Source of the DNA: Torreya grandis
Taxonomy: Eukaryota > Streptophyta > Pinopsida > Cupressales > Taxaceae
Length of the DNA stretch: 64,000 nucleotides
Assembly (NCBI GenBank): GCA_037957365.1
Contig: JARHVA010002371.1
Coordinates: forward strand, 2,363,001 to 2,427,000
Direction of reading: 5' to 3'
How positions within the stretch are numbered: the stretch's first letter is position 1; the number at the start of each line of letters is the position of its first letter. Below the pieces are notes generated by a model. The model did not search any database and was not told the origin of the DNA. It was given only the letters and a program-made list of their open reading frames with translations. The translations under genes and the position numbers were made by a program. Shown here in pieces: positions 35,608 through 49,559 of this stretch.

Positions 35608-35913
35608 GTGTATTTACATCGTGACTCTTACATTGATTTAATAGATGGGCTGAGCTTATGTTTGTATTTACACAATCAAAGAGGTGTCTGTGTGGAGGTT
35701 GATTATGAAGATGTTTTTCATGAAATGACAGGGGATAGGGATGTGCCTAGAGGTTTTCTCATTGAGCTACATGACAACATGAATTTTTTGTATGGGTTGT
35801 TTCAAGATATTCACATCCATTTCACAAATGATTGTCTTAAAAAACATCATCAAGGTAAGAAAAAAATGAAATATGGGAAATCACAATGGATGTGTTTGAC
35901 ATCCCTAATTTAG
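35608..35913 (+). pseudogene. Unrecognised 101-residue ORF, possible upstream exon
   Basis: An open stretch reading VDYEDVFHEMTGDRDVPRGF and FLYGLFQDIHIHFTNDCLKK. A GTAAG at 35853 could be a splice donor. It lies 1 kb upstream of the SWIM/MULE-like pseudogene on the same strand and could be an early exon of it, but no family is recognised. Confidence 0.3.
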
Positions 35914-36899
35914 AAGACATGCTTGATGATTTTTTTGATATTTTTTCTGATTTTCCATTGGTTGACATCGTTACCAACATACACCCATTCTCATTTACTC
36001 TTTGTATAATTTTCACATTTGTTACTATCATACTATTCTTCATTATCTTACCAGAATATATGTAATGTTGAATGAATGCCATGAAAAGTTATTTTTTCTA
36101 TATATGTTGCACTTTTGTCAAAAGAAAACAAACTTTATACATGTCTTTATACAAAATTTATTTTGACTATTTATATGATGTCTATATGTTGTTTGGATGC
36201 TCTTTTGATTATCTTAACATTATGTACTTATTATAGTCGTAATGAAATTTTGGTTCTATTGCCATTGTGGATCACCTAATGTTGAAAGTTTATTTATAAG
36301 AGTCTGATGTGTTTACAATGTTCAAAAGCAGTCATGAAGTTCTTAATATTTTTACATATGACAACTATACAATATATTTATAGTTTGAATGAATGTTAAA
36401 TAGAATAGTGCATGCAAAACAACATTTTTGAATGAGAGGTATGATAAATATAGCCAAATAGGCATTACCATGTTCATCATTCAGATGTGTCTAATTGTCC
36501 ATTGCGATGATGTGTAGATTTTGTTTTAATGATGTTTTGACCACCATCTGCTTATGTTATATGTATTTTTCAATCATTATCATTTATATATTACAATATA
36601 TGGAAAATAACATTCAATCAATAACAAAAGTCCATTAAAATATATGGAAAATTACATTCACTAACTAACAAAAGTCCATTGCTAATTGCTTGAATGAAAT
36701 GCTCTCCTTGTAGGATGGAATAGAGGGCAAATAGGTGGGAAGAAATTATGTAGATTGCACTGAATCCAGGTGAAGGTCCATTTGATTGCAGCAGTATCAA
36801 GTGGGATAATTTTGCCGACATCAACAATGAAGACCTATGGGTTACATGGGTCATTGTTGACAGTGTTGAATATTTTGTTGAAGGATAATCAATAAGGGA
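35914..36899. other. No clear gene
   Basis: AT-rich. 36590-36670 repeats a catatggaaaa.tacattca word twice. Short plus-strand pieces near 36690-36850 might be further exon remains of the following pseudogene. Confidence 0.4.
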
Positions 36900-38960
36900 G
36901 TTGTTCCCTACAAATTTTCATGTTTCACATAGTAATATAAAATCACATGTTCTTGGAAAACATAACAGGATCAATTCCACCTATTAATATGTCATGTAAG
37001 TCACCTTACATTATAGATTTAAAGCAGGTGTCTATTTAGATGTTATTTTGTTCCATTGATGTACAATTTTTTCAATTTGCATGATTTTTCATTTGTTCAC
37101 TATAATTGTGTAGATACTGGTGTTCATATGGGCCTGATGATTTTTTGAAAATTGATGCCACACTAAAAGACAAGTATCTAATGCCCAAGTTTGACAAGGG
37201 TAACTGACTGGGTCAAAGCCATATAAGGTGTGGTTGTTGGTGTCATTTCAGCACTTGATGTATGCTCGTTAGACCTAATCATATGCTGCTAACATACATT
37301 CATGTAGAATACATAGACAATGAATTCAACTATTTCCATGGCTAACAATATGAACAATTAAAGGGAAACACATGTTTCTTTGCTCATTATATCAACTCCC
37401 AACTTAATGAATGGGTTCATAGGCTATTATTGTTGGGAATGTTTGCTGATGCTATCCATCTTAAACACTGGGAGATGGTACATGAGAAAATTGTATTATT
37501 TAATAGTGAAATAGAGCAAGATGATTTCCCAAGCAAGGGTGACATTTACAATAGAGAATGACTAATCAAGGAGGAAAAATATGTGTACAGTCCTGATGAT
37601 GCAAAAAGTGTTTAGGAGTGGGCACTAGCGAATCCTAACAAGTAGTTTTTCTATTAGGGATACAATGGTCAATAGATTGATGGGAAGGGGGAAATCCCCT
37701 TTGTCTTGGCCATCCAACTCCCACAACAATTGGAATGGTTGTTGAGATTTAGGAAGCATAGCTTATTGGCCATGGATTGAATATTTGGGATGAATTTAAT
37801 GAAGGTGTGTTTCCAATGTTTTTAATAGTAGTTGACAATACACACATTTATAAACATCCACTTCCATTTGAGTTATGTATATTTTATATAGTTCTAATTG
37901 TACACATTGCTAGAATTTGAGTCCAAAAATGAAAGTTTAACCATTGCATGGGTCAATATGTCATGGTCATGTACTAAAAACATAATCCAATGGATGGAAA
38001 TTCTTCTACAAAGAGTGAATTTGAAGTACATTGGATGGAAAATCAGTGCATTCATGATGGATAATGTCAGTGTAGAGATAAAATCTATTAGGTGCATCAT
38101 CATTATTCTTACATGCATCATGGATTTCATATTTGGATTTTCATAGACACCATCTGCACCTTATACCATTAACTCTTACAAAACTATCATTTTATGAAGG
38201 GAGGCATTCAAATGTGAGGTTTACTTATGTAGTTGGCATGTTCATCATGCATGGTTGAAGATTTTGATGTCAAACGTGAAAGATGATATTGTAATACACA
38301 CAATGTTTGATGTGTTTAGGTAAATAATGCATAGTTATACCGATGATGACATGGAAAAAAGGGAGTCTAGAAAGTTTTTAAAAAGGTATCACTCCTCTTA
38401 GGCTACTTTTATCAAATACTGAGAATAACATTGGGTATATAGGGTTGGAATGTGGTCGTGATATTACCATGCACTTCCACATGCTAGGAAAGAAACAAAT
38501 GCATCCATAAGATCTTACTATTCCCATTTAAAACATCATTTCCTAAGCATAATATAAACTTATTAATATTATAGGGTGGATTTTTTGGTTCACCAAATAA
38601 CAAAAAATGTTTACATATATTATTGGTGGCTACAAGTATGCAAGGACACTGGCTTCTATAGGAAATTCATATTAGAGATACTTGAAAATATTTCATGGGT
38701 ACAAGATTTGTAGATCCTAAATTATCATGTTATCTTCCAAAACATTGACCCCCATATGACATGGGCACAAAGTATAAAATATGAGACGTTGCATTATCAT
38801 GTCTTTACTGTAAGGTCATCCATGTCGATGTGCAATTGCCTATTTTCACTCTAAGGCTACACTTGCAAGCATGTGATTAAGGTGGAATTGATGAGAAATA
38901 TGTCAAATATAGTAGTTGTAGAGCATACTTGGCATGGTGTTAATGATATCATCAACAACA
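36900..38960 (+). pseudogene. SWIM zinc-finger / MULE-transposase-like (FAR1-like) gene, decayed
   Basis: Pieces follow in the expected order. IPFVLAIQLPQQLEWLLRF and KHSLLAMDXIFGMN (37690-37800) are the start of the MULE transposase core (normally LGIQT.WQ, then ALAMDATFGTN), with the first catalytic Asp present. YTLLEFESKNESLTIAWVNM and AFMMDNVSVEIKSIR (37900-38095) are the second stretch, with the D of MDN. VYLCSWHVHHAWLK (about 38220) is the conserved C..H region. CNCLFSL.GYTCKHVIKVEL (about 38830-38890) is the SWIM finger (CxC..CxH). Gaps look like introns, for example about 37803-37887. The protein would be a nuclear DNA-binding transposase or transposase-derived factor. Many stops; no terminal inverted repeats were found. 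Confidence 0.65.
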
Positions 38961-41885
38961 TTGATGTTTAATACAATGTAATTTTTCTTCTCCCATCTAA
39001 TTTTTGCATTGACAAGTTTGAGATGACTATCATTTATGTAATACATTTTTCCCAGGTCATAGACAATGAAGTTAGAATTGAAAATGAGGGAGAATAAGGC
39101 ATGGATGTTGAAGGTTTAAATGAAAAAATGCATGATGTATCATCTATGGATATGCAATGATAAAATCTTGTAGTAGAAGGTGTCACAACAAATATGGCAG
39201 ATGACACTAAAACCTAGTTGAGGGAGGCTAATAGTGTAAGACTTGTAACTACTTGCAGTCATTTTTTTAATAATTTTTTTGACATTTATAACTAGATGAT
39301 TTTAATTTTATGAATATATCCTATCCACTACTAGATTTGATGATGTTGATGCCATGATATGCAAAGCATGAGATATATTTTATAAATGTTGTGCATCAGA
39401 TAGACCATAGAAAATTTGTCATTCTTCAAAAACTATATGACAAATGTTTACAATAAAGTGCAAAGGAGGGAGATATCGAATGCATAACACTCGATGGCTC
39501 ATCCATTCCAACAAGTGTAGGATGGGCATGGAAATTACACTCATAGAAAAAGAGACTTCATATAAAATATGAATAGATGAAGACCTCAAAACATGTCATG
39601 GGACAAAACACTTTTTACAAACCCCCCTCATAATAATCTCAAATGATAAGTCTAGGATGATGATCTTAATAGGGCAGCGAAATGAGATAGGGGCAAACAT
39701 AATAGATACAATGCATCTTGATTGCATCCCTTTGTAGATTTTAGTGATATCACAATAATAATAAATGCATATATAGTCAGTGATAATATACTATTATTAT
39801 ATTTTTTTATGTAATTGTATTTGTTTGATGCATTATCAATTGTATTAAAAACTAATTGACTCATCAATATTTTATTACCTTCAATCAAGTAAAAATAAAT
39901 ACCATATTTTAAAGATGAATAGTTCACTTAAATTATTCACATGTGGTAACATATTGCATAAATATACTATCTCTAAAAGGATTTTGTGAAAGAGATTTAA
40001 AGCTAACAATAGTGCATTAAATTATGCACACTCTCACACTTACAATTAGGTCTATTCTCTAGAACTCTTGATTACATGTTCTATCCTTTTTTGGATTAAT
40101 GTGGTCCTTGATAAATTTACAATTCTCACCTTTATATATCATGTATTATAATCTTGTTTATAACATTTAGATCCCTAATGTCTTACAAAATTCATAAGTT
40201 ACCTTTTATTTTTTATGGAATAAACAAGAGCATCATTTTGATCACATATCCAAGTCAAGTTCCAATATGAACATTCTTTCAAATACAACAAGTCAAAACT
40301 ATTATCAACTTACATGTATGCTCAAAAACTTAAAGTTTACAGCACAGAGGTAATTTAAATAAATATACATTCCCATAGTGCATATTGTATCTTGAAAGAA
40401 TTCATTGCCATTTATAAGAAGATGAACATAAATATGGGCCTATAGTGGGAATAAAACACATATCTATATGATGAATTGGTGTATGTTGTAGAGGTCTTCT
40501 TATTTTCTGATCCAAACAATAAACAATCTTCTATGTAGACCTTATAGGCCAAATCTAGGTTTATTGACTGAAAATTGAGAATATGATGAAGGTAATTTTC
40601 TTAAAGACTTTAGTTGTCTTGTTTCATTATTATTACAGTAATATATTTCCTTCTATATGAACTTCTCACAACTTATTGTTCAAAATTTGTTAAGGAACCC
40701 ACTTTTTTTGAGTTTTAGGCCTTTAACTATGCCTAGTAGTAGGTATTTTATATAAATGACATATAAATCAAATTAAAAAGGTCTTAAGTGGGTTTATAAT
40801 AGTCAATTATACTTGAAAGGTCATAAGGAGTCTTCCACACACTTCACTTGCTTTGGAACTCCAAGAAAATGAAGAAAACCCACTTGACCAGCCTTATTTT
40901 AGGCTTCAATTAGGCCTAAAAAAACACAATCACTAGTATATCCATCTATAAATTTCTAAATATCATGAAGCTTAATTTCTAATTAGATAATTTAAGGGAC
41001 TAGTTATTGTTGTTCCTCATATGAATTTTCTCCTAATGAAGGTTCATAGAAGAGGATCCAAAATGTTGAGCCTCAAAAAATTTTAAAACAGGTTTTTCAA
41101 AAGAGTTATCTGTGAATGTATGGACTATGAAAGAATCAAATATTTGATAATATATGATGGTAAATTCTACCCACTTAATAAATTTTAGCAATTTCCACCA
41201 ATTAAAACATGTTTTATAACTATTTTCCTATTGAAACCTTAGATCAGGGTTTTACCAGTTTTGTATAGGCCCGAGTTCTGTATAGGGTTTTCATATGACT
41301 TAAATTGTTTTGAATCATTCTAAAACTTGTAGTAGATATGAGACCCTCTAAATATTTCAATCTTAATATTGAAATCATGCATAGATTTATATGGTTTTCA
41401 CATGACTAAATTGACTGTATGCATAGGTTTTAAGAAAAACTTTAATTTAGCATCAAATTACATTCAATTGTGAATCAACTACCTTCATAATACCCCTAAG
41501 GACATTGAAAACACCATTATAACTTGTCTATCAATATCCACTTGCATCACATTTTGACACATACTTTACAACAAACCTAATTTGTGCATATGTTGTAATC
41601 AATGCATTCCATAAGACCACATTAGTTTGAGGCATTTTGTCAAGAAATTATTGTGGCTTGCATACTATTCCACATTTTTCATACATGTATACTATATCAA
41701 TTGAAACTAAAACATTTATCAAAAATAAATTCTCAATTATTCTTTAATGCATGCCCATTACCTATTCCAAAGCTCTATTTTTGGAACATGTTGGGAGAAA
41801 GCTAGAAAATGATGTACAGTCTGGTATTTCATATGTTTATCATATTTGCTTAAAAAATTCCATGTCATTTTCAACAAACCCATTT
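38961..41885. other. No gene seen
   Basis: AT-rich. The 91-residue frame at 39927-39652 (minus) is not recognised. No repeat pair or transposon motif stands out. Confidence 0.5.
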
Positions 41886-42140
41886 TTAATATTGTGAAAA
41901 CATTAAAGTCCATGAAACCACATATATTTTACACATATTTTTAAACAATTCATAGACTTTGTGTATGTTTCTACGTTTTGAATAGATATCTAGTAAGGCA
42001 TTTTCAACAATAACATTTAAGGAAAACACACATTCAATTATGATTTGGTGGATGTCGATGCCATGTTCCAAATCTCCCATTCTTTAATTGTCACAAGAAA
42101 ATATTTTTGAATATTGGTTTAGATATACTAATGACTTTTA
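41886..42140 (-). pseudogene. PPR (pentatricopeptide repeat) protein fragment
   Basis: The minus strand reads MGDLEHGIDIHQIIIECVFS, then NVIVENALLDIYSKRRNIHK, then VYELFKNM and YVVSWTLM. This is the characteristic series of a plant PLS-class PPR protein (LEHG..IH, V.NALLDMY.KCG....A..LF..M...VVSWT.M), about two repeats. PPR proteins bind organelle RNA. An in-frame stop precedes MGDLEHG (RMGDLEHG is preceded by DN*), and only weak traces continue on either side to about 41.5 and 42.5 kb. It is a short, dead fragment, possibly from an old gene copy. Confidence 0.75.
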
Positions 42141-44502
42141 GTCTCTATCACTTATCTCATAATAGCTTTAAATATCGATTGTTTTGATAAAAGACACTTG
42201 CAATGTTATTAAACAAAATTCTCACCTTCAAGACTATGGTCTACCTTTGAACAAAACCATTTTTCACTCCTAACACAACTGATGAAATTTTTTCACTCAT
42301 TGAACATAATACCATGAGGTTCTTCCCTATGTTATTCAAACTTTTTTGATTATGAGGTAATTCAATGTTATACTCAAATGGTAATTTAGCTTACAAATAG
42401 GCTTGTAGGCCTAGTTATTCCTTATTAAGGGTATGTAAAAAAAATATATGTGATAACATTGTATTCATTCTCTATTTAGGTATAAATTAATGATTAACAA
42501 TATATACACCCTCATACAAGATCAAGATTCTAATTCCTAAGTAACTTAGACCTAAATCTCTTAATTCTGTCTTATCTTAACGAGCACCTACAACTATCTT
42601 AAACATGGTATTTTTTAAAAAATATTCAAGGGTAATTGGATTCAAAGATGATATAAATATATTATAACAATGATAGTTATACCTTTAATGTGTTTTCACA
42701 AACTCAAAACACTAACTGGGTCATTAATGACTAAGAAAATCTGACTTCATCTTGATCTATTACAATATTGGTCATAGGCCTATTCTATCTTGACTGAGAT
42801 ATCATCATCATTATAAAATCATCACAAATTAATATATAGATTATTCAAGAGGTTTAGAGATTATCTCTAAAGATGAAAAACCAATTTCCTTTATTGGTTT
42901 CTCAAGAAAATTTACCCATTAACAATATTGATGTTTTAGGCCTAAATTGACTTCTTCACTAGTCTTACTTCAAAACAACCAATAAATGAATTTATCACAT
43001 TATACAAGCATTCTACAATGTTCACACAATACTAATAAACCTTCTTAAAAAATTTAGAACCAATTGACAAAGCAAAATGATCAAACCTTAATTTTCTTGA
43101 ATTGTCTCGGTAATAACCACATGTGTACATAACTCAGTCACCTCTATCTGTATTTTCACATTTCCATTAAACTAAAAAATCATTTGGATAACTCCATATA
43201 ATCTTCTAAAAATTGATCACGAAGTTTCAATAACCTTGTCCTAAGTTTTACACAATCTACACAGGGTTTGAGAGATTTAATTTGATTATTTATAAATAAT
43301 ATAGAATCTTTGATTGATCTAATACCTCTAACAAGACCTAAATAACAATATATTAATTTTAAAATAATGATATATAGCACATAATTTTTTTTATATATCC
43401 TTTTGACTAACTGTGTATGACTGTATATGATGAAAATAGAGTATTTGAGAGTTACAAGAGCTTAGATATCAAAGTAGGTCTATAGTCATTATCAAAACAC
43501 TAGAATCATATTCTTGAAGATAAAAGACACTAAACACAATTAATTATAACAAAAAAAAACCCTTATTATTATATAATAAAATGTACCAAAGCATACATAG
43601 ACCTTTGTTCTTTATTAGTATACTATTAACTCTAACACAATCATGGACTCTTTATCCTTTCCTTCTTGTTTTAGTCCTTCACATATAATCTTTGCTTCTC
43701 AAACTGATCTCCTTATCAATTAAATTGAGCCATTTAAGTAGTAACTCAATCAAATTACCCTTGAACATCGACATACAAAGGACTATGTGTAAGACTGATA
43801 TAGGTGTTTATTGGGATAAGGTAGAAAAGAGAGATTTAGGTCTGTGTTTCTTGGAATTTGAAGTCTTGACCTTATACAAAAGAGTATATGTTAATGTTCA
43901 TCAGTCTAAACTTATCTAATGCATTTTAATTTACTTGAAATTTATGTTGATTTTTAATGCATTTTCATTTACTTGAAATTTATGTTTGATTGAAACAAAA
44001 ATACCCATAACATTTAACTATTTTGATTATTATATGCAAAATAATTAACTAGACTTTATGATTTTTTGGAAATTATCGTTAAAATTTTTAATTGTGTGGC
44101 AGGTGTCATCTATATTACAAATATTGTGAGATTTGTGGAAATAAGAGAATAATCCTATAAAAACATTTAGAGAAAAACATATATCTTAGAGGAGCTAACT
44201 TTGGAATGTGATACAATGAGTGTGAACTCATGTGTGGTAGCCACTACCATAAATTGGAGGTGGTTGTGATACACTACAAATTTCATCCAGTCTAATATTT
44301 TTTGATGGTGTAATGTTGTTCTACATTACAACATGGGATATCCTAGGTATCACATTCCATTTATGAGTTATGAGTCCTTGACATTGATAAAGAGGCATGA
44401 TATTGATTTCTTTATGCAATAGTCATATGAATGGCTAGAACATGATGTGGTTTTTCTTGATATTTGAAATACTCCTGACACCATCTTGGCATAATTAAAG
44501 TT
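42141..44502. other. No gene seen
   Basis: AT-rich sequence up to the left LTR of the Tat-like element. Short frames (43380-43180 and 43692-43919) resemble nothing. gatttttaatgcattt.catttacttgaaatttatg is repeated at about 43920-43985. Confidence 0.5.
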
Positions 44503-45688
44503 TATATACACATAATATTTTCAAACTTTATCAATTATTAATGCTTTCTATCTTACAGGAACCCATCAAGTCTCAATCTCTTTGAGTGCATGCCTTAAAG
44601 GGTACATTGGGAAAGGGGTGGGCAAACCATTGGTGCTTCATAGGATTATTGTCCCTTACAACCACTTGCTATCAATCCAAACATCTCTTAAAAACATTCC
44701 CCTAAGTTTGGCCTCATATTTTTCATCCTTCTCTAATCATTTTTTACCTTCATTAGCCCTTCCCTAGCCTAAAATTCTTTTTGATGGTTTATGATACATT
44801 GTCGACCCCATCGACCTTGACATACTCTAATCGACAAAACTCATTTAGGGTCTAGGTTGGCTTCTGAAAAACCTAGACTAAGACTTAATTTTTTTTTTTA
44901 ATAATGATATAATGTCGATCAGGTCGATTATGTTAGTTAAACTTTAAGAAAGGACTAGGGTTTGATTCAACTATATAAACACATCTATTTCGCCATTCTT
45001 AGAGATATAACAAGAGTTAATTATTCATTTGTGCTTCTTTACAATTTGTTCTTCTACCATTATACTTAAGGAGTCTTATCTTAGGGTTTCTACTTAGAGA
45101 AGATTATAGTCTTGTGGAAAAGTCTTGGATGCTTTGGATTTTCTTAGTGATCCTTACAAACCATAACAATCTCTTGTGAATCACCTTTTGCCAAGGGAGA
45201 GATCAAGTCTTGATGGGTTCATCTTCAAGGTAAAAAATCTAAATTTTTTCCTCTCTTTTAGTAGATATAAGTAATATAAGTAATGGCTTTTGAATATATT
45301 ACTCTCTCCATGCATTAAGGGTTTTAATTATACATAGATTAAATAGGATTCTCTTATGCATGTTTACTTTTAATGTTGTTTACTAACCCCATTATATGCC
45401 ATAATCTTTGGTGAACATTATATTAGACTTTAATTTACTTGTTATTAGTTAGTGAATATGAAAAGTTAGGACTTAGTTAGGGTTATAACATAGTTTTTCT
45501 TGACTAGAGGCTTTGGAACCCTCCCTAGTGATATTATTGTGGTAAGAGATCCCTTTGCTATGTCAAGTGGATCCATATTGATCACGAAACTGAATATATA
45601 ATATATTGATAATTGAAAGTGTAAGTAAGATTTATATTCTCTGAGCTAAGATTAATTTATAGATCAATTGCATTTACCATTGAATACA
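44503..45688 (+). repeat. 5' LTR of the Tat-like element
   Basis: 1186 bp. Its start is tatatacacataat (TG mutated to TA) and its end gaataca, both set by alignment to 56761-57904 and to the third copy at 11518-12700. Next comes tgaacccgacgtgaatttga, where a primer site would be; I could not assign its tRNA. Confidence 0.8.
44972..44979 (+). promoter_or_regulatory. LTR TATA box
   Basis: TATATAAA about 470 bp into the LTR, followed by acacatc, in the same context in the 3' LTR. Likely start of element transcription 25-35 bp downstream. Confidence 0.6.
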
Positions 45689-47599
45689 TTCTAGTGAACC
45701 CGACGTGAATTTGACCCTTACATATTTTCTTTCATGCCATATTTTTTATCATTTCATTATATTTTTCCATATTTGTAGTACTGTATCAAACCAATCGGTA
45801 TAGTTATAACTTTTTGTGTGCATGTTTAACATGCAATCACTTCAAAATGACTATGTTCTTTCTATGCAAGTCTACATCAACTACAAGTTACTAGATCAAA
45901 TAGGTCACAATAGTATTCTTCTTCAGTTCCATATAAGCATACACTATCAAATAGGTTGACTCTATTTACTAATTATTTCTACCAACATATACATCAACAA
46001 ACACTGCTGAACAAGTTATCTCTATTCCTTATTCTTATTCAACATATAGGGTTTTGCAAAATTTCATCAAACCAGTTGACCCAGTTTGTAGAATTTAAAA
46101 GTAACAAATTAAACATTACAACATAATTTTTTTAATCTAAATCATCTTCAATCCCACCAAGGTTCCTTTCTTTCCTCTCTTTATCATTTCAATACTTATT
46201 TTAGTTCTATTTTTTACAAGTTAGCAGTCTTCAAAATTACAACCTTAAAATTAACTGGGTCAACCTAGTTAACTTAGTTATGTAGTTTGTCTTCTATCTG
46301 AGAGACATAGTCAAACTATTTGACTCTATTCTTAAAGACCTTAACTTATACAAAATAGTAGTGACTTAATCGACTCTATCCTATACAATCTGCATTTAGT
46401 GTCACCTAAACTGACTATGTATTATTCTTAATCAAGGAATTAACAACTATTTTCTAGTAATTAATTCACATTTTTTTCAATTATTTGCATGCTTAGAGTA
46501 ACTCAAACAGTTTAAATAGGTGGTTTTTAAAATTACCATTTTTGTTACACTATTTTAATATTTTGCACACATTACCAAACCACTTAACATCCAAAATTCA
46601 TTTAAACACTTATCTTCCCAAGGCCTACCTACTTAGATTTCATCACCAAGGGGGAACCTAACTTAGTTTTTAGCCAATTATAAATACATGGTTAATGGTA
46701 TATATTAGAAAAATAATTGATACTGTTATTGCCATGAGATTATGAAGTGAGGTGGTCAGCCCCAATACCAAGCCAATACCATTGCCAATATAGATCCCTT
46801 TCATCCCAAACATCTTGAAACCAACTTTCGACTACTTTCTAGTTCTTTATTTCAGCCAACTCTCATATCACATTAAAATTAAAATTATATAATAATCTAA
46901 TAACACTTAGGGTGACCAACTAGTTAGCATTTACTTTCTAGTTAATTATTTACTCTTTGATTATTGTGTGTTGTATTAAAAAAAATTGTATTGTCTAGTG
47001 TTGGTGTAAGGTTTTGTGCTGTGTGTCCTAATTAGATCAATCACACTGATCCAATTGTTTGTGTGTTTAATTTCATTCTTATTATATTGAAAATTTTTCC
47101 CTTATTTTAGAACATGGTCATCCTGGTCGATATAGTCTCTTATAGATTATGCTTTACCCTCCTACCAACAATACATAGTCGACCTACATAACTATATCTT
47201 TTTCTTTCTATTTTTCCCTTTGTCCATAAGTACACAGTTGACCCATACACTATGTACTCTTCTCAACCTTTGTAAAATAGTACACAATAAACCTATATGA
47301 CTCTGTACTCTTCTCAGCCTATGTTTTAGTAGTACTTTATTGACCCAATCAACTTTTATACTTGTTGGATGACCCTATTATTTTATCTGGCTGACTTAGC
47401 TCTCTATATAGCCAACTTCATCCTTCATTTTATTTCTTATTTTTGAAGTTCTATTTCTCTCATCAAGCATCATCAAATCCCCTATCAAAATATTTTTGGA
47501 TAAACTGAATCCATTTAGACTCTATATGGGGTATTATTATTTTTCTTTCTTTACCTCCTAAGAGAATACTCACTGTTAGAGTACTTCTTCCCCTTCCTC
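45689..47599 (+). other. Leader of the Tat-like element
   Basis: Non-coding 1.9 kb. The word gac.ca..tcgac and relatives (ttgacccagt, gtcaacctag, gtcgacctac) recur between 46070 and 47400, as in the 13.5-kb stretch. No ORF of interest. Confidence 0.6.
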
Positions 47600-48990
47600 A
47601 TTTATGGCTTGCAACATGGTTCAAATCATGCCTCAAAATGAGGTAGGTGGATCAGATCATTTTTTGCCTATCAAGACAATACCCATATTTAAGCATCTTA
47701 TCAGAATGTGGTCATGATTGACACAAATCTATCATACAACACCACTAGTAATCCATCTCCTAACAACCCTCACCCTAATACCAATTTGGGGATTCCTCCT
47801 AAAAACACCAACCCACTAATTGATATATCCCAGCTTCTTACACATGTAGTGCCACAAATGAGCATAATGAAAACATCTAACACCTCCCAAATGATGCAAC
47901 TACAACATCATTTAATCAATATGTCTAATCACCCTCTCATTCTTCTCCCTCAAAATAACCAAAACTTTATTCCTCCACCTCTTAGAGATGCAACTAGAAA
48001 TGTCATTCCCCAACCTATCATGAATAATAAGATGCTTCAAAACATCCAAAATGATCCTTTAGCCCCTTTCATTATTTTCATTGATATTAGTAACATATAT
48101 CCAACTAGTAATTATGATGTGACTAAGACCCTGCATCTTTCCTCAATGCATTTGACAATCTTAACAAAAAATGAATCCAAACTAATACCTTCACTGAAAC
48201 TAAACTTTTGGTTATAACATTCACTGGCAATGTATTATAATGTTAAAACCAACTTTTCCAATATTTCGTATGTTGACTAGAAGATTTAGTCAATCCTTTA
48301 GTTAAAGAGTTTCAACACAACGATCTCAAAAAATGCCTTAGCCAATTCAATAATGCTAAGCAATCTCCCACTGAATCAACTCATGATTTTATTTAGTGAT
48401 GGAAATCTTTGGCCCACAAGGTCTACCATAACATGAATAATGATAATCTATTTAAAATCTTTATAATTGCCTTAAATCCTTCTCTTTAATATAAGGTTCA
48501 AAATTTTGCCCGTAAAATGATTAAAAAAGATCTTAACCAAGCCAAGCATTAAGAATTATTAATTAAATAATTTGAACCTAATACCAACTTATTCACAAGG
48601 TTTTTTCAAACTTCTACCAATACAATCACCAAAAATACTCCTCAAACCAAGCCATGAGTTTTAAAGGCCGACAATCCCCCATCTTCTCACACACCATTAA
48701 CTGTGCAATAAATGAAATAATTTTTAGCACCCTCTAAACCATTTAATTATCCCAATAATCTTCCTAAATGGTATGAACCTAATCAATTTTGTTGGTTACA
48801 CACTGACATTGGTCATTCCCATGAAACCTATAGAGGGATTACCAAATTTGATGTCTCCTATATACTTGGTGATTCCTTCAATTATGAAGCCATGATTCAA
48901 CTCCAACATCAATAGTACAACACTGATTCTCAAAAATAAAAATCTCCCAATGCTTCTTCTTCTAATAACCAAAATATTTTTCCACATCTA
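47600..48990 (+). pseudogene. Tat-like gag
   Basis: A Pro/Asn-rich N-terminus (47708-48217, 169 residues open) is followed in another frame by the capsid core: LVKEFQHNDLKKCLSQFNNA, HKVYHNMNNDNLFKIFIIAL and QAKH.ELLIK. Near 48785 CWLHTDIGHSHETY is the remnant of a zinc-knuckle-like motif. Gag would form the particle. A frameshift near 48210 and several stops separate the parts. Confidence 0.65.
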
Positions 48991-49559
48991 ATGTGCAACA
49001 AGCCACCAAGGATGTTTGTGCCATTGATCCTGACTATGATCAATATGATAATAATTCTCAATATTTCAACATATCCAAAGTCAATTATCACCGAAAGATA
49101 ACTCATAAAGATCCTATTAATAAACATAATAAACCATATTTGAAAGAGAAACTCCTTAAATATACTATACCCACTCACCTATACTTGGCATCTAACGAGG
49201 AACCATCTCCTTCTGAATTGCCAACCACTTCCATTCCTTCAAAGTATACTTTACCTTTTACACCTTGCATTATTTCTTCTTCCAAAATGCATTGAAACTT
49301 ATTAGAAGATCTCAACTTCATGCCTTAAAATATTCATCTTATGGATTTATTTTATACCTTCCCTTATCATCACAAGTTCCTCATACAAAAATTGCAAGAA
49401 ATTGAAGACCCATCTTTTATAGAAGAAGAACCACCTTCTCATGAGCCTCAACCAACCAACATGTATACTATTAAATCCATTTGTAATTCTTCAAAAACCT
49501 CCATCAAATTTATCAAAGAGGACATGACTAATGATGAGATCCTCTTTCACGCTGATGAT
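48991..49559 (+). pseudogene. Gag-protease linker ORFs
   Basis: Two open stretches (48993-49295 and 49341-49580) are rich in Pro, Ser and Glu (SNEEPSPSELPTTSIPS, IEEEPPSHEPQPTNM). They are typical of the spacer between Gag and protease in large gypsy elements. No domain recognised. Confidence 0.5.
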
